Shown: positions 9,239 to 10,000 of the stretch, piece after piece | Layout of the letters: the number at the start of each line of letters is the position of its first letter | Numbering within the stretch: the stretch's first letter is position 1 | Assembly: GCA_002005505.1 (NCBI GenBank) | Contig: MVGU01001108.1 | Span: 92,501-102,500, forward strand | Direction of reading: 5' to 3' | Source: Botryococcus braunii | Taxonomy: Eukaryota; Chlorophyta; Trebouxiophyceae | Length of the DNA stretch: 10,000 nt | Notes under the pieces: model-generated | What the model saw: only the letters and a program-made list of their open reading frames with translations | The model's database searches: none | What the model was told of the DNA's origin: nothing | Position numbers and translations under genes: made by a program

Positions 9239-9420
9239 TGCATTCTATGATCAGGTTTTCCATGGCTTCTACTTGCATCTCACTGCAGTCTGATTGCATC
9301 CCACTACTGCATTATTGCATCTTGCTTGCCTCCGACTGCTGCATCATTGCATCCCACTACTGCATTCTATGATCAGGTTTTCCATGGCTTCTGCTTGCAT
9401 CCCACTACTGCATCATTGCA
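9239..9420 (+). repeat. 41-bp direct repeat with TGCAT-rich sub-repeats
   Basis: A 41-mer beginning TGCATTCTATGATCAGG occurs at 9239-9279 and again at 9361-9401 with one difference (A or G after GGCTTCT). Between and after the copies, GCATCCCACTACTGCAT and TGCATCATTGCA recur near 9297, 9341 and 9398. The 122-bp spacing and internal pieces suggest a recent duplication of a TGCAT-rich micro-array. Confidence 0.9.
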
Positions 9421-9474
9421 CAATTGGTACCTATAATGGGATACTTTTTTGAATAAATTTTGAGTGCAAGTGCG

Positions 9475-9523
9475 CACCTCCAATCCCTTTGCAGGATAGA
9501 GTACACATGCCTGCAAAGAGGTG
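9475..9523 (+). repeat. Bulged 14-bp inverted repeat (hairpin)
   Basis: CACCTC (9475-9480) plus TTTGCAGG (9488-9495) is the reverse complement of CCTGCAAAGAGGTG (9510-9523). The left arm has a seven-base bulge and the loop is 14 bases. It lies about 20 bp after an AATAAA at 9453-9458. Confidence 0.75.
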
Positions 9524-10000
9524 TGTACGGCCAAGGGATGTGAGGAGAGCAAGGTCTTATCACATGCACTCTGATCTAAGGCTTGTGCATCCTTCTCTCT
9601 GCAGTCATTTAGCAATACACACATGCCTGTAGGATACCGAACTTAAGCGTGGTTCAGCATGTGCCCTGTAGCATATCTGGACAACCAGAAGATTGGGCAG
9701 GACCCCAAATGCCTTTCTTCCTCCCTTCCGTCCCTCAGCTAGCTGTGATTGGTGTGTTTTGGAGGCATGGCATGAGAAGTAGTTGAAGGACCATAACATG
9801 GATGCTGGGCCCATCAACGTCAGAGGTGGCTCAACGAAGCGCTTTGCTAGCATGGAATCCCTGTATTAGAGCTTGGATAGGAGCACAGGCTGCTTACTTG
9901 GGAATGCTTCACCCGTCTTTCCCATGATTTCTACTTGACAAGGGAAGGTGAAAAGTATTGGGCGAGTGAGAGGATAGAGCGTGAAGTGAAGGCCGGTTGC
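9524..10000. other. No gene recognised
   Basis: The final 477 bases show no repeat, RNA gene or known domain. Minus-strand frames at 9605-9853 and 9373-9624 are short and unassigned. Confidence 0.45.

Overview
The window looks like nuclear DNA of a eukaryote, most likely a plant-like or algal protist. The only secure coding sequence is the 3' end of an EF-hand gene: two conserved calcium-binding loops in two exons, separated by a roughly 1-kb intron with GT...AG ends. The layout of the loops and the helices between them matches the C-terminal calmodulin-like part of a calcium-dependent protein kinase (CDPK). CDPKs occur in land plants, green algae, alveolates and some other protists, so the family does not fix the species. 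No rRNA or tRNA gene, bacterial-type operon or CRISPR array was recognised.

Layout. Positions 1-77 hold the end of one EF-hand exon, 78-1072 the intron and 1073-1237 the terminal exon with a TGA stop. The intron is packed with repeats: a C-tract at the donor side, a 50-bp minisatellite, a G-tract and a 52-bp minisatellite whose motif continues almost to the acceptor. Downstream lie a duplicated 27-mer (1279-1340), a 36-bp minisatellite (about 1586-2040) and an 18-bp minisatellite (about 2240-2450). From 2451 to 5920 the sequence has no recognised gene, but carries three long TG tracts (3318-3414, 4543-4610, 5418-5520). One of these is preceded by eight regularly spaced G-runs. A decayed array of about 19 bp lies at 4715-4890. 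Positions 5922-6244 hold a clean 40-bp minisatellite ending at a perfect hairpin. Positions 7329-7599 are a compound TC/AC/TC/C/TC/TG/CG microsatellite. The last 2.4 kb has lower-order duplications, one bulged hairpin and two long minus-strand open frames of uncertain meaning.

The window is mainly a repeat-rich, gene-poor stretch downstream of one gene, with at least six unrelated tandem families. The long open frames over the 36- and 18-bp arrays follow from repeat periods divisible by three and are not evidence of genes. No convincing new biological system was found. The most unusual pattern is in the 40-bp array, where most differences between units fall in a five-base patch within otherwise almost invariant units.
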